21,238 nt of DNA from Amoebophrya sp. AT5.2 (taxonomy: Eukaryota; Sar; Dinophyceae; Syndiniales; Amoebophryaceae): assembly GCA_005223375.1 (NCBI GenBank), contig RXOD01004509.1, positions 1 to 21,238 of the forward strand. Direction: 5' to 3'. The position numbers and the translations under genes are program-made. Shown one piece after another: positions 7,394-16,289 of this stretch. Position 1 is the first letter of the stretch. Every line of letters begins with the position of its first letter. The notes below the pieces were generated by a model. It saw nothing but the letters and a program-made list of their open reading frames with translations. It did no database searches and was not told the origin of the DNA.

Positions 7394-10300
7394 TTACTTC
7401 CTGCTCCTGCAAAGTTTTACCATACTTGTCGGCTTCGCTGCCCCAAGCCCTACACAGCTTAGCAGCTCGTAGCCATCTCCGCTCATAGTCGGCGCAAAAG
7501 CACAGGAAGTTCCTGACTCCGATTCACAACTACGATCTCCTGGCTCCGGGCGCGCGAGACCACCTTTGCCTGCAGCAGCGGCGCTGGCGACGGTCGCCGA
7601 TGCCTCACTGCTGGTCGGCGCGGCCGCGCCGGGCGGAGGTTTGTTTGACGATGGCGGAGCGCTCCGTCCGGACGTTCTTTTCCTGACAGCAGAGCCCCCG
7701 CCGCTGGCTGGAAACCCCGTCCCTCCGCTTGAACCCTGCCTATGATCCCCCTCTGCCTGCGATTCGGACTCGGATTCGTCGCTCGTATCGCCTGGCTCGG
7801 GGCGGGGGTAGCGGGTCGTGACTGCAATGGTGCCGTTCCGCTCCCGGTGCTCCTCGATCAGGCCGTTCTGGAGGTAGACAAGCGCGGGAGGGGTGTCGCT
7901 CTGTACTTGCTGTCCCGCAAGACCGGTTACTGCAGCGGTGCAACCAGCTTTGCCAGCACTGGCTGCTGCTATCCTCTTCTGCTCCGCTCCTGCCACTGGA
8001 GAGCCCTTTCCTTTTCTCCGTTCTTCTTTTGGAGCAGTTCTCCGCCATCGGCCGTTCGTAGAAACGGAGGTTGTAGTGCTGCCTTCTGCGGCACTGCCCT
8101 CTGCAGCACAGTATCTTGCAGCACTCTCATCTGCGGGGACCCACGGGTAGCGGTCCACGGCCTCGTCCCAGACCCAGTCCGCGCCCCCCCAATCCTTCTC
8201 GCCCCACACGTATTTCCCATTCAGCTGGTGCCAGTTTTTTTCGTACTTTTGTTGCGAGAGGATGTATTCCGTCTCCTCCCAGAACATCCAGCTCACATCC
8301 ACGTCTTCCGCGACGACTGGCTGCTCGTCCACGTCTTCCGCGACGACCGGCGCTTCCCCGCACGAACCGGCAGTGCTGGCGGCCGCACTGCTCGAAGTAG
8401 CAGCGGCGGCAGAAGCACTGGTAGGAGAAGCTTGGCTGGAAGCAAAAGTGCGGCAAGCGGAAGTGCTGGAGCTGGCAGAGCCGACAGACAAACTCGGTAG
8501 AAGCCAAACGCTGCCCGAAGCCGCTTTGCTAGAACCTGCAGCGCGCGAAGCGGCAGTGCCCGAACAGAATGTTGATTTGCTCGAAAAGGAACCGCGCGAA
8601 TTGAGGCTGTTTGAGGAAGGACCTGCCGCTCTAGGTGCCCAAGCCTCGTCCTCTTTCACCGGGGAAAGACACGGCTTCCACTTTCCACCTGCAGGCCGGT
8701 ACTTGTTGATCGCCTGCGTCAAACAAACTGCAGACCCGCCAGCAGCCTCTCCAAGAACTGCCACGCACGGCACCGAGGACCCGACGGCCGTGCCTCCGGC
8801 ATGAATAACGCTTTGAGCTTGTGCCTGGGCGTGGTTCTTCGAGAAAACGCCGACTGCTGAAGCAAAACTGCCGTTGGTGACCTCGGTTGCGGCCGCTTTC
8901 TGGGAGCACCCGTCCTGAGAAGGGGCAGCCGCAGAATCCGTTCGTCGGCGTTTGCTGCGACAGTCCACCTCATCCGGTACGATCGGTTCCCTCTCTGCCA
9001 CGAAGATTGATTTTCGCTGCGAGGTGTAATCGTTCGATACCGCAGTGCTTGAAGCTCCTCGTACGGTGCTCGAAACATCCGTGCTCGCAACCGCACTGCT
9101 GGCAGCAGCGAGGGTGCAGCCGCGCGGTGGAGGTGCAGCCACAGAGCACGTTCGCTGGCGTCTGGGACAGGGTGAAACTAGCTTAGGATTGCGGCTTTCG
9201 CGACCAGTCGATGCTGAAGAGGCTGGCAGTGGACACGAGGACGTTTGCGCCGGTTCATCTTTTATCTGTGCCGAGTGCTGGTTTTCGTCAGCGCCTGGCG
9301 CGGGTCCTGCATCAGGCTCGAGTTCCACTCGTTCCGGAGCCGTTCTCCCGGCACTGCCCCCTCGTTGCACCTTAGCTGAGCTAGTGGCAAACAACACTCC
9401 GAACCTGTTGTCGTGCTCAGCCGGGCTTTCGGAACCCGTGGCATCGCTCGACGGTGGCAGTTCGTCGTCGGGCTCCGGCAAGGGGGGTGTTTCGTCGCTC
9501 CTGTCGTCGGACAGTGGCAGGGGGTTGTCGTCGGAAAACTCGAGTTTGAGCACACTGCCGTCTTCGTCGCTGGTAGTGTCTGCCCCCTCGTCGGCGTCCT
9601 TACAGTTGGGCTCTGCGTCGTCGTCGGGTTCCGCTTCCGGAAGCTCGGCGTCTTGTTTTCCGTCGCGGAAAAGGGCGTCCTCGAGGTGCAAACGCTTCTC
9701 GTGGCGGATGCCTCTGTCGCGGTTGCCTTCGTCGCGGAGAGAGTTTTGCTCTTGCGCGGAGTCCTCTGCTACCTGGCGTAAGAGTGGAGCATGTTTCTGG
9801 CATACGCGCTGCGTATGGAAAGCGTGTTGCTCTTGGCGCGACGAGTCCTTTGCTTGCGGAAACCCATTTTCCTGGAGTAGTTTGTTCTTCTTCCGCGAGT
9901 CGAGTTTTTTCCTGCCTTCCTGTTTCTGCTTTCCGTTTTCTTCCTCCGACCATGGGCATTGCTGCTGCCATACGTCCCTTCTCAGCCCGGAATTTTCGTC
10001 CTCGCATGCGTACTGTCCCTCGCACTTCGAAGCTTTCGCGCTGGCTGGACCAGGTAGTTCGCGCGCTGGCTGGTCGCCTGCCGTCCTACCCTTGCTCAAA
10101 TTTGCACCGGGCCGCACGCAGCGAGGCGGCTTTGAGCACGAGGTTGTCTGGCCTTGCCGGACAGGTCTTGCCGCTGTCGTTTCCTTCGGCGATTCTTTCT
10201 CTGCTGCCGTAGAAGAGTCCTTTGGTGCGGTTGTCTGGCTTCGCATGAGGTCTACGAGCGTGCGAGGACTGGTAGCAGCGACCTGCGCGGCAGGACAGGT

Positions 10301-10846
10301 TGCACTGCTGGCGTCCGCGATCGCGCGAGACCGCGGCGAGCTGCTCACCGGCGTCGAAGAGCTGCTCCTGGTAGGTTTTTCATGGCGGGTCGGCTGCGCA
10401 GGCGGGACATCTTCTCCGCCTGTTCCAGCACGGTGCCCATGCTCGGAGTCGCGCAGCTTTTCGGCCTTTCCGAGGGCACAACCTCCACCAGCACCGCCTC
10501 GCTTGTTGTTCCGCGCGGCCACAACGCGCGCGACGTGTGCGCCCTGCTTCTCCCGGAGCGACTGCTGGAGGTCCAGCGCGTATTGCCACGCGGTTTCTTC
10601 CGCGTTCGCTTTTGTAAAATTGCTGCCAGTTCCTGCGAAACAGAAGGGGCGAAAAGAGCGCGTGACTGTCACCGGCCTCTCCTTGGGATCGCTGGGGATA
10701 TCCTGAAACCGCACCGAAACGCGGCAAATATGGGTCTTTCGGCAGAAATTAATGCCGGTGGTCCTCTTTGCTTCGTCGGTAAACTGGCGCGCGATTTTCA
10801 GGGCGGCGCGGCGCCACTCGTAGTCCCCTATTGAGGAAGAGGCCAT
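7394..10846 (-). CDS. 1150-residue nuclear-type protein with N-terminal AP2-like domain
   Basis: I chose ATG 10846 (MASSSIGDYEWRR), which lies three bases after GCGCAG; the frame is open to 11005 but without an earlier ATG. Residues about 30-97 look like an AP2-type fold. A strand begins TTGINFCRKTHICRVSVRF, a second strand is TRSFRPF, and a helix is AEETAWQYALDLQQSL. This is the layout of ApiAP2 DNA-binding domains of alveolates, though the match is by eye. Residues about 400-470 are acidic. CRSKRRRTDS near 630 is a basic nuclear-localisation-like motif. Residues about 850-910 are Trp/Tyr-rich (KYVWGEKDWGGADWVWDEA). A Pro-Glu-Pro-Gly-Asp/Ser-Glu motif is repeated near 1015 and 1096. Much of the rest is disordered Ser/Ala/Pro/Gln. 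No intron is needed. A transcription or chromatin factor is likely but unproven. Confidence 0.85.
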   Translation of the reverse strand: MASSSIGDYEWRRAALKIARQFTDEAKRTTGINFCRKTHICRVSVRFQDIPSDPKERPVTVTRSFRPFCFAGTGSNFTKANAEETAWQYALDLQQSLREKQGAHVARVVAARNNKRGGAGGGCALGKAEKLRDSEHGHRAGTGGEDVPPAQPTRHEKPTRSSSSTPVSSSPRSRAIADASSATCPAAQVAATSPRTLVDLMRSQTTAPKDSSTAAEKESPKETTAARPVRQGQTTSCSKPPRCVRPGANLSKGRTAGDQPARELPGPASAKASKCEGQYACEDENSGLRRDVWQQQCPWSEEENGKQKQEGRKKLDSRKKNKLLQENGFPQAKDSSRQEQHAFHTQRVCQKHAPLLRQVAEDSAQEQNSLRDEGNRDRGIRHEKRLHLEDALFRDGKQDAELPEAEPDDDAEPNCKDADEGADTTSDEDGSVLKLEFSDDNPLPLSDDRSDETPPLPEPDDELPPSSDATGSESPAEHDNRFGVLFATSSAKVQRGGSAGRTAPERVELEPDAGPAPGADENQHSAQIKDEPAQTSSCPLPASSASTGRESRNPKLVSPCPRRQRTCSVAAPPPRGCTLAAASSAVASTDVSSTVRGASSTAVSNDYTSQRKSIFVAEREPIVPDEVDCRSKRRRTDSAAAPSQDGCSQKAAATEVTNGSFASAVGVFSKNHAQAQAQSVIHAGGTAVGSSVPCVAVLGEAAGGSAVCLTQAINKYRPAGGKWKPCLSPVKEDEAWAPRAAGPSSNSLNSRGSFSSKSTFCSGTAASRAAGSSKAASGSVWLLPSLSVGSASSSTSACRTFASSQASPTSASAAAATSSSAAASTAGSCGEAPVVAEDVDEQPVVAEDVDVSWMFWEETEYILSQQKYEKNWHQLNGKYVWGEKDWGGADWVWDEAVDRYPWVPADESAARYCAAEGSAAEGSTTTSVSTNGRWRRTAPKEERRKGKGSPVAGAEQKRIAAASAGKAGCTAAVTGLAGQQVQSDTPPALVYLQNGLIEEHRERNGTIAVTTRYPRPEPGDTSDESESESQAEGDHRQGSSGGTGFPASGGGSAVRKRTSGRSAPPSSNKPPPGAAAPTSSEASATVASAAAAGKGGLARPEPGDRSCESESGTSCAFAPTMSGDGYELLSCVGLGAAKPTSMVKLCRSRK
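8299..8350. repeat. 30-bp tandem repeat inside the large gene
   Basis: CCACGTCTTCCGCGACGAC occurs at 8299 and at 8329, period 30 bases. On the minus strand this gives two in-frame copies of the decapeptide PVVAEDVDEQ, the second ending VS, just before the Trp-rich module. Confidence 0.85.
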
Positions 10847-10965
10847 CAGCTGCGCAGCGAAGCGATCCGACGTGAGGCGTAGAAGTAGACGTAGTGGGAA
10901 TATCTTGCCTGATAGCAGGTCTTGCCACGCTCTTTCGGCCGTCACTACGTAGGGCGGAGCGATGC

Positions 10966-11199
10966 ATGGCGCAGACCTGGGATAGCGAAAAATTGGCAGA
11001 CGCACCGGCTACACTGTGCGGCGACAGAAAGGCAACGCTTATGAAAAACATCCACACGCCGCATATGTTTCGTACCGCACTAGTAAGTACAGGGCGACTT
11101 CTTACGGTCATTCTGAAGATTCAAGAAGCGACAGGACGGTCATCGGTCAAGGTCGCAGTCGGCGAGGCACATGCTAAAAGATACTCCTCAAGTACCTAA
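10966..11199 (+). CDS. Small plus-strand ORF, divergent from the large gene
   Basis: ATG at 10966 opens 77 codons beginning MAQTWDSEKLADAPATLCGD. A consensus donor GTAAGT at 11083-11088 follows codon 39, so only the first part may be exonic. The rest (KVAVGEAHAKRYSSST) is still open. It would share a 120-base upstream region with the gene starting at 10846. The minus strand is also open here. No family is recognised. Confidence 0.3.
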   Translation: MAQTWDSEKLADAPATLCGDRKATLMKNIHTPHMFRTALVSTGRLLTVILKIQEATGRSSVKVAVGEAHAKRYSSST

Positions 11200-11249
11200 A
11201 GAGCGAAAACAACCCGCAAACAAACTGCCATCTTCGTCCACCTCTACTT

Positions 11250-12242
11250 CTACTTGCCTTCGGCATTCGCTAGCGGCCTTGCAGCTGAACTGCCCGGCGT
11301 AGCTCTGCACATGTCTGCGTGGGCGGCCGCTGCTTTCCGGTCCTCGGCCGCATTCGTCGGCAGCTGCACGCCGGGGGGCAATGGCCACCCCGGCCAGCGG
11401 GCAGAAACAGTGCTGGAGGGTGTCATGGCAATGCTTGTCGACGAGCCGTTGCCCGAACTCGTATTGCTCGCATCCGCACGCGTGCTGAAAGAGGAGACAC
11501 CATACGAAGCGGGAGTGCTCGAAGAGCCACTGCTAGCATCATCGGGCGCGGTTGAAGCGGAGGAGCCGGGTCCGTTCGTGGTTCCTTCCGGTTGCATGCA
11601 ATCGGACCCTCGGGTCGAACGGTTAGACGCCTTGCGCGAAGAGAACTCCGGTCGTGGTCTTTCCTCGGCCGCCGCGGATTCGGTCGCATCCGTGGCATTG
11701 TTTCCTTCTGCAGCGAAGCACAGTGGTTTTTCCACAGAAGGGACAGGAAATTTTTCTCCATCGCCAACCGACGCCTTCGAGCTGTCTCCCACACTTTCCC
11801 TGGGCCCACTACTCCTCTGCTTCGAAGTGTGGCCATCGGTTCTGCCGCTGCCTGCGCCTTGTGCACGGCCGCGGCACTGGGGAGGAGGATTCTTGGAGCC
11901 CCCTACTTGCTGAGTTTTCAAGTCGGACGTTGCGAATGGAAGAACGCGCTGCCGCTTCCTTGGCCCTTCGGATCCACCTTGCGGTCGTTTGGCCGGCGTT
12001 GTAGGCGGACATGGGACCGGCCAGGAAGCAGCAGGCTTGGGTAGCACGGTTGGTCCGGACTTGCCGAAGGCGCTTGATGTACCAGGACCGGAATGGGCAG
12101 CGGTAGCGGGGTCGCTGTTCCGAAGGTGCTGTTCCGAAGGTGCTACGCCACCAGCGGGCGCCTGCTCTTTTCGCGCTTTCGTCGCATCCCCCGGCCCGGC
12201 AGCAAGTGGAGCAGCGGTCATCTTCTGACGCCTGTGAAGCAT
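11250..12242 (-). CDS. 330-residue low-complexity nuclear-type protein
   Basis: I chose ATG 12242 (MLHRRQKMTAAPLAAG); the second Met at 12221 is also possible. The frame is open upstream to 12392 without ATG. A splice-acceptor-like GCGCAG|GTCC lies eight bases before the ATG, fitting a cis- or trans-spliced 5' end. The protein is Ser/Pro/Gly/Ala-rich and mostly disordered. A basic motif, GPRKRQRVLPFATS, sits at residues about 93-106. The C-terminus has a conserved-looking WPGWPLPPGVQLPTNAAED segment. No catalytic domain is visible. It is the neighbour upstream of the 1150-residue gene on the same strand, with the small plus ORF between them. Confidence 0.7.
   Translation of the reverse strand: MLHRRQKMTAAPLAAGPGDATKARKEQAPAGGVAPSEQHLRNSDPATAAHSGPGTSSAFGKSGPTVLPKPAASWPVPCPPTTPAKRPQGGSEGPRKRQRVLPFATSDLKTQQVGGSKNPPPQCRGRAQGAGSGRTDGHTSKQRSSGPRESVGDSSKASVGDGEKFPVPSVEKPLCFAAEGNNATDATESAAAEERPRPEFSSRKASNRSTRGSDCMQPEGTTNGPGSSASTAPDDASSGSSSTPASYGVSSFSTRADASNTSSGNGSSTSIAMTPSSTVSARWPGWPLPPGVQLPTNAAEDRKAAAAHADMCRATPGSSAARPLANAEGK
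12114..12141. repeat. Perfect 14-bp tandem duplication
   Basis: GCTGTTCCGAAGGT is present twice back to back at 12114-12127 and 12128-12141. The 14-base period means the two copies are read in different frames in the overlapping minus-strand gene, so this is a DNA-level duplication, not a protein repeat. Confidence 0.9.
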
Positions 12243-12250
12243 GAGTGGAC

Positions 12251-13167
12251 CTGCGCCCGGAGGACCGGGCAGACGGCGTCCGTAGGAAAACCGAGCAGGA
12301 GCGAGCTGCAACAGAAGGAAAGCCGCGCTGCCGCGGTGTATTCTTGTTCGGTACGGTAAACCGCCAAAACATGCAGGATTTGCTGCGCGCAAGGCGCTTC
12401 AAGTATTATACTTTGTTTTTTCTTTGCTGTAACGCAGATTAAAAGGTGAGTGCGATATATTTTAACCTGCATCAAAAGAATCGGAGCCGCGCATTGATTT
12501 CGAGAGCAGCGATTGCACAGAGGAGAGTCCGCGTAGCTTTGCATCGAGCGTGCAAAGAAGAGCGAAAATTAGGAACTGCCTATAGTTTGTGATCTGGGAT
12601 TTTGCGCACTTCACGGGCGGATTCACCTTTTGATATTTTGACTTTTTCCCCTTCTCGACCTGGGGTCACTTTTCATTTTTCACCACCTAACCAATTAGAA
12701 GACTCACTACAAAAGCCTCGCGCAGAATCTTTCAGCAGGGAGAGGTTGAGGATCTCAGGGTAAAGCGGTGCGGCTCGGTCAGAACAGGTGCTGATTGGTG
12801 AAGCAAGTTCATCTTGAACACGCCACTTCTGGGAACCTCTGCCTTTATGGCCGTGGAGTTGAGTCTTTTCATTGCTCCTCCATCTGTCACGTTGTCAGTC
12901 CTGGAGTGTCGCTGGCGAATGGAAAGCCACTCTCCATCTGTTGTGTGGGCTTGTTGCCGGTACCGATGAGAAGATGATGATAAGAGAGCACTCTACTTGT
13001 GACCGTCACAATAGGTAATCCAAGGCTTGTCTTCCTCACGCCCACACGTCTGGCTCGCTAAAGAAGTCAGTTCGTTGTTTTCAACTTCGAGGAGGTGGTG
13101 GGTCTCGGAGCCGCCACTGCCAGCTCCTTCATGGGAGGTGTTCGGGGCGCCGCCCCCGAGCTCGAAA
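12251..13167. other. Gene-poor interval
   Basis: This interval is more AT-rich than its surroundings. It has T-rich tracts around 12411-12425 and 12625-12680 (for example TTTTTCCCCTTCTCGACC). A minus-strand frame is open from an ATG at 12544 to 12218, Cys/Leu-rich and without recognisable features. Its overlap with the start of the 330-residue gene makes it more likely 5' UTR or an upstream exon. A short Pro-rich plus frame at 13027-13209 lacks an ATG. Confidence 0.4.
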
Positions 13168-13446
13168 TCAGCCAGCGAGCCGATACCTGCCCCAAGCGAA
13201 AGTACTTAAAAGGCGTGGCGTGCTGATCTCACACAGGTGGATGCTCCTTTGACGCGCAAGGCAGACGAGTCGGTAGTTCCCCTCCGCCAGAATGATGCTC
13301 GGGGCAGCGGCTGTTCTTCTCAGCCACGTCATCCACACCGTTCGGGCAGTTGTTGCGTTGCGCTGGCGAGCGGCTTTCCATTCTCCATGTTCCATCGCTG
13401 CAGCTCCCTCGTTTCCATTTTCCATTCTGGAAGGGCTAATCGCCAT
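13168..13446 (-). CDS. Hypothetical 92-residue protein
   Basis: ATG at 13446 opens a frame to 13168. It reads as soluble helical protein (MAISPSRMENGNEGAAAMEH, then ARTVWMTWLRRTAAAPSIIL). A GTACTT donor-like site lies after codon 80, so the last dozen residues may be intronic. The start codon sits 10 bases downstream of a very stable hairpin (13457-13504). A two-codon upstream ORF (ATG CCA TAG) starts right at the base of the hairpin. The frame is also open upstream from a GTG inside the hairpin. No family is recognised. Confidence 0.45.
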   Translation of the reverse strand: MAISPSRMENGNEGAAAMEHGEWKAARQRNATTARTVWMTWLRRTAAAPSIILAEGNYRLVCLARQRSIHLCEISTPRLLSTFAWGRYRLAG

Positions 13447-13456
13447 ACTATGGCAT

Positions 13457-13504
13457 CGATTTGGGCACACCTCGAACGAGGAATTTCGAGGTGTGCCCAG
13501 ATCG
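13457..13504. promoter_or_regulatory. Strong inverted repeat (19-bp stem, 10-base loop)
   Basis: The left arm is 13457-13475 and the right arm TCGAGGTGTGCCCAGATCG is 13486-13504, with loop ACGAGGAATT. Eighteen of 19 positions are Watson-Crick pairs; the other would be a wobble or mismatch depending on strand. The inner 14 pairs are perfect. It lies in the presumed 5' UTR of the gene starting at 13446. It could be a translational control hairpin, a small-RNA precursor or a relic of a palindromic insertion. Confidence 0.85.
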
Positions 13505-13597
13505 GCACCAGAGAGGACGGAGCCGCGGCTATGAATGCGAATGATAAAAGAATTTAAATGTAGTAGTAGTTGGCCAGCACTGTGTTATACTACGTCA

Positions 13598-13863
13598 ATG
13601 GCTATCGCCGTCAATGGAAGTCGCGGTCGCGCAGATCAATATTGCACACTAGGAAGAAAGTTTCGCGCCTTCCACCTTCGACTACGGAGATCGCGTCTAG
13701 GTCTACCTGTATAGTATCACTTCTTTTCTTTGCAGGTTATACTACCTCGTTTGTTTTGCTCTCTCGTGAAAAAGAGCAGCTATTGCTCCGCGGAGTTACT
13801 AATGCCGGACTTGGTGATGGCTTCATGGTACCTCTGGACGTAAAGAACACCGCAGCGGCATAA
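13598..13863 (+). CDS. Small two-exon plus-strand gene
   Basis: Exon 1 starts at ATG 13598 and reads a basic N-terminus (MAIAVNGSRGRADQYCTLGR). Exon 2 starts at 13736, directly after a textbook acceptor (CACTTCTTTTCTTTGCAG), and ends at TAA 13861-13863. The donor GTCTAC at 13701 joins exon 1 to exon 2 in phase 1 with the frame kept. The resulting intron would be only 35 bases and flanked by AGGT on both sides. Exon 2 reads SFVLLSREKEQLLLRGVTNA and then an Ala-rich end. The predicted protein is about 76 residues with no family recognised. A longer intron with an earlier donor in the same phase is possible. AATAAA follows at 14076. Confidence 0.45.
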
Positions 13864-14292
13864 TCATATTCCGCGACCAGCATCTCTCGCGCTGGACAGA
13901 ACCAGGGCAGCAACTGCAACACGGGTGGCTCCTCGATTCATCGCACAAGCAGCATGCTCGTGCTGCAAAGACGATCGAAAAGGATTCAACTATAACAGAC
14001 CAACAGAGCGGCAATACTGTCTGCGCCGCACCTCCTTGGCGCAGATCGTACAGGTGCGTTGTAAGGGAGCTCAGAAATAAACTGTTTTGATAAGTTAGGT
14101 AGTTACTCTGACAACCGTGGGTATCCGTTGCAAATCGTAAAGGTGTTGATAAGTTGGCGGATGTGCTAACTCATAAAGGGTTCTTCTGTAATCAAGTCGG
14201 ACTTGCTATTGTCCTTTATTCTCGATAACCAACAAGGTTCTTCTGCAATAGAGTACTCGCGTCCATGTGATCCACGATTTTAACTCTGTGCT
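13864..14292. other. Gene-free interval with diverged direct repeats
   Basis: No convincing frame is present. Three short motifs recur. GCAGATCGTACAGGTG at 14041 recurs as GCAAATCGTAAAGGTG near 14130. TGATAAGTT occurs at about 14087 and 14146. GGTTCTTCTGTAAT near 14179 recurs as GGTTCTTCTGCAAT near 14235. It is probably 3' UTR and spacer between the convergent genes. Confidence 0.5.
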
Positions 14293-15900
14293 TTATTTCC
14301 AGTATCTGTCTTTCAAAAACACCGCCTGAATGTGCGGGTTTTTGATTTCCTCGCCCAGTGATTTCTCGAGGCCGCTCGCAAGCTCCTCATGCTTGAGCCA
14401 CTCCGAGAGGACTGCTCGATTTGTGGCCTCCACTCCCGACAAAGCCGATGGCGCCGATTGGTTCTGCTGCTCTTTTTCAGGGGAGGCCGACAGGTCCTTT
14501 CGCTTCGCGTCTTGCTGCTTGAAGCGGATAGGGTCTGCACCTGGTTTGGTAAGTAAAAAGGCTTCCATTTCAATACCACACGCATGTAAGCAGTCGGGAG
14601 ATAGAATGTAGCTGCACATGCTGTCTGGAGCTGAATTCAAAGAAAAAGCTTCATCGGATCGAGTGTGCAACAAGCTACAGCAATCAGTCAAATACGCCCC
14701 TTGTTCTTTGGCTTAATATTTGCCCGCTTTTCATACTTCTTCACGAGGTCGCCATACGTGACTTTTACTCCTTGCGAGGACGTCAGCGACTTAGCCTTTG
14801 CGGCGGCGACCTTCGTAGCTTCATCGTCCGCGCCCGCATTTATTACCTGCGGAGTTTACAAAGTGAATTCATGTTCTCCAACGTAGCAGACAAGTGACAA
14901 GGAAGTAAGGTTGGGCCAGTACCTACTGTTTCATCGTCCCAGTCGATCTATCATAAACCTGCGTCGTTTCGCCTTCTGCTTATCTGTAGCGGTCGAGAAA
15001 GTCTCCGAGTATATAACGCCCTCTAACAAGAAACGCACACGCAGCAAAACACCTTTTCCGCCCCATCTACGGCTTCCCCACTTGCTAGCCGCCGCTTCTT
15101 GGAAGAAGGTGACGTCGCCGATCCCTGAGCCTCCGCTACCTGTCAAATTTGAAAATGAAGAATTGTCTTTCTTTGGCTGTGCTTATGGTTCAGATCCTTT
15201 GCACACCCCGAGGATTTTCCCGCATAAGAAGGGCAAAATCAGAAAAAGCTGAGGAGAAAGGCGGCGGTACGGGTACGTCGGTGCCTGCGATCTTGGTAGA
15301 AGACGGGCAGCAAGTTGGCTTCCGAAGCCCGGAAGAGGTCTGCGGCTTGAAAAACCCAGCGCCAAGGCCAGCATTTGCGGGCGCGTTCTCGAGCCGACCA
15401 AGCATTTCTTGCCGAGTTTCAACTTCTGTCTTGGCCTGTCTCGATTGCGATCTTCTTGATCTCGTGGAAGATGGCGGCGCTAGGCACCTAGCCGCCGGCT
15501 GCGGCTTGAAAAACCCCGGAGAGCGATCGGCATTTGCAGGCGAACCATCGAGCTGACGAAGTATTTCCTGCTGTCCTTGAAGTGTCGCCATACCCTGCCC
15601 CGACCCCGACGCCGCTCTACCGAGAGATTGCTGCACAGTAAACGTAGCCGCGGGCTGCACTTCGACTGCGGCAGCGGAAGACCCAGCGTTCGCAGGTGGG
15701 CGTTCGAGCTGACGAAGCATTTCCCGCTCCCTTTGGAGTGTTGCCATACCGTGCTCGGAGCCCGATGCCGATCCGGCGGAAGACTGCGATGCAGCGAACG
15801 CTCCGGCCGTCTGCAGCTTGAAAGCAGCAGTAGAAAAGCCAGCATCTGCAAGCGCACCGTCGAGCTGGCCAGACGTTTCAAATTCACGCTCGTCTGTCAT
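14293..15900 (-). CDS. Four-exon gene: 50-residue repeats plus basic nuclear-type C-terminus
   Basis: Exons are 15900-15277, 15139-15053, 14846-14696 and 14540-14293. The introns (137, 206 and 155 bases) are GT-AG, every acceptor reads AG|GT, and all junctions keep frame; the total is 1110 bases, 369 residues. Exon 1 starts at ATG 15900 and holds four imperfect repeats of about 50 residues. Each has a helix such as MATLQREREMLRQLERPPAN followed by an Ala/Ser-rich linker and F-K-x-Q. Exon 2 carries PSSKKRRLASGE, a nuclear-localisation-like motif. Exons 3-4 give a charged region (VTYGDLVKKYEKR, then KNKGRADPIRFKQQDAKRKD) and an amphipathic end (EWLKHEELASGLEKSLGEEI). A second donor six bases further on is possible for intron 1. 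No family is recognised; scaffolding in the nucleus is a guess. Confidence 0.7.
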
Positions 15901-15965
15901 GCAGGGACAGAAAGCTATGCCACGAACTCAAGTGCTGTTTATTACACACGAGGTTGCGTCCTTGT

Positions 15966-16172
15966 TTATATGTTTTCTATCCCGCCGATAACAGTTCTCC
16001 CGAGGGAAAGCCAGTACGGACCGCGGCCCCACATGCCGCTTACAGGCCTAAAAAATTCTTCAGAGTATTTTGTAGAATTTAGAAACGCGTGCCGTAACGC
16101 GGTTTTCGGCGTACCACTAGAGGTAGATTGGTCTATGGACGTAGAAGGAAAGCCTCCATGAACAGGCGGCAT
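15966..16172 (-). CDS. 68-residue hypothetical protein
   Basis: ATG 16172 to TAA 15966. It is Ser/Thr-rich at first, then aromatic and positively charged (FFRPVSGMWGRGPYWLSLGR) with a short hydrophobic end. Codons are less GC-biased than in the neighbours. Size and composition would suit a small organellar or membrane-associated subunit, but no family is recognised. The plus strand carries a 42-codon frame through the same bases (MPLTGLKNSSEYFVEFRNAC), so strand is not certain. It lies 65 bases upstream of the start of the four-exon gene. Confidence 0.45.
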   Translation of the reverse strand: MPPVHGGFPSTSIDQSTSSGTPKTALRHAFLNSTKYSEEFFRPVSGMWGRGPYWLSLGRTVIGGIENI

Positions 16173-16289
16173 TATCAATGTCTTGTAATAAACTAATGAT
16201 AGTTCCAATCACACCTCAATTTCCGATCAAGCCTGCCTCTGCCATGCGGGGGAAACTTCCTGCTACTAGAGCTTGAGCTCGAGTTTGTC

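Noticed and set aside
9045..10706. 553-residue Ser/Cys-rich plus-strand frame
   Set aside because: It starts within and mirrors the 1150-residue minus gene. It is Cys/Ser-rich because it is the complement of Ala/Glu/Arg codons, and has no domain.
13027..13209. 60-residue plus-strand frame with a Pro-rich end
   Set aside because: It begins at TTG, has no supporting splice sites that I can fix, and overlaps the end of a minus-strand ORF.
14385..14400. TGGCTCAAG followed by CATG on the minus strand, matching the 3' end of the dinoflagellate spliced leader
   Set aside because: Only nine bases match and they lie inside a well-supported coding frame (EWLKHEEL), so a leader relic is unlikely.
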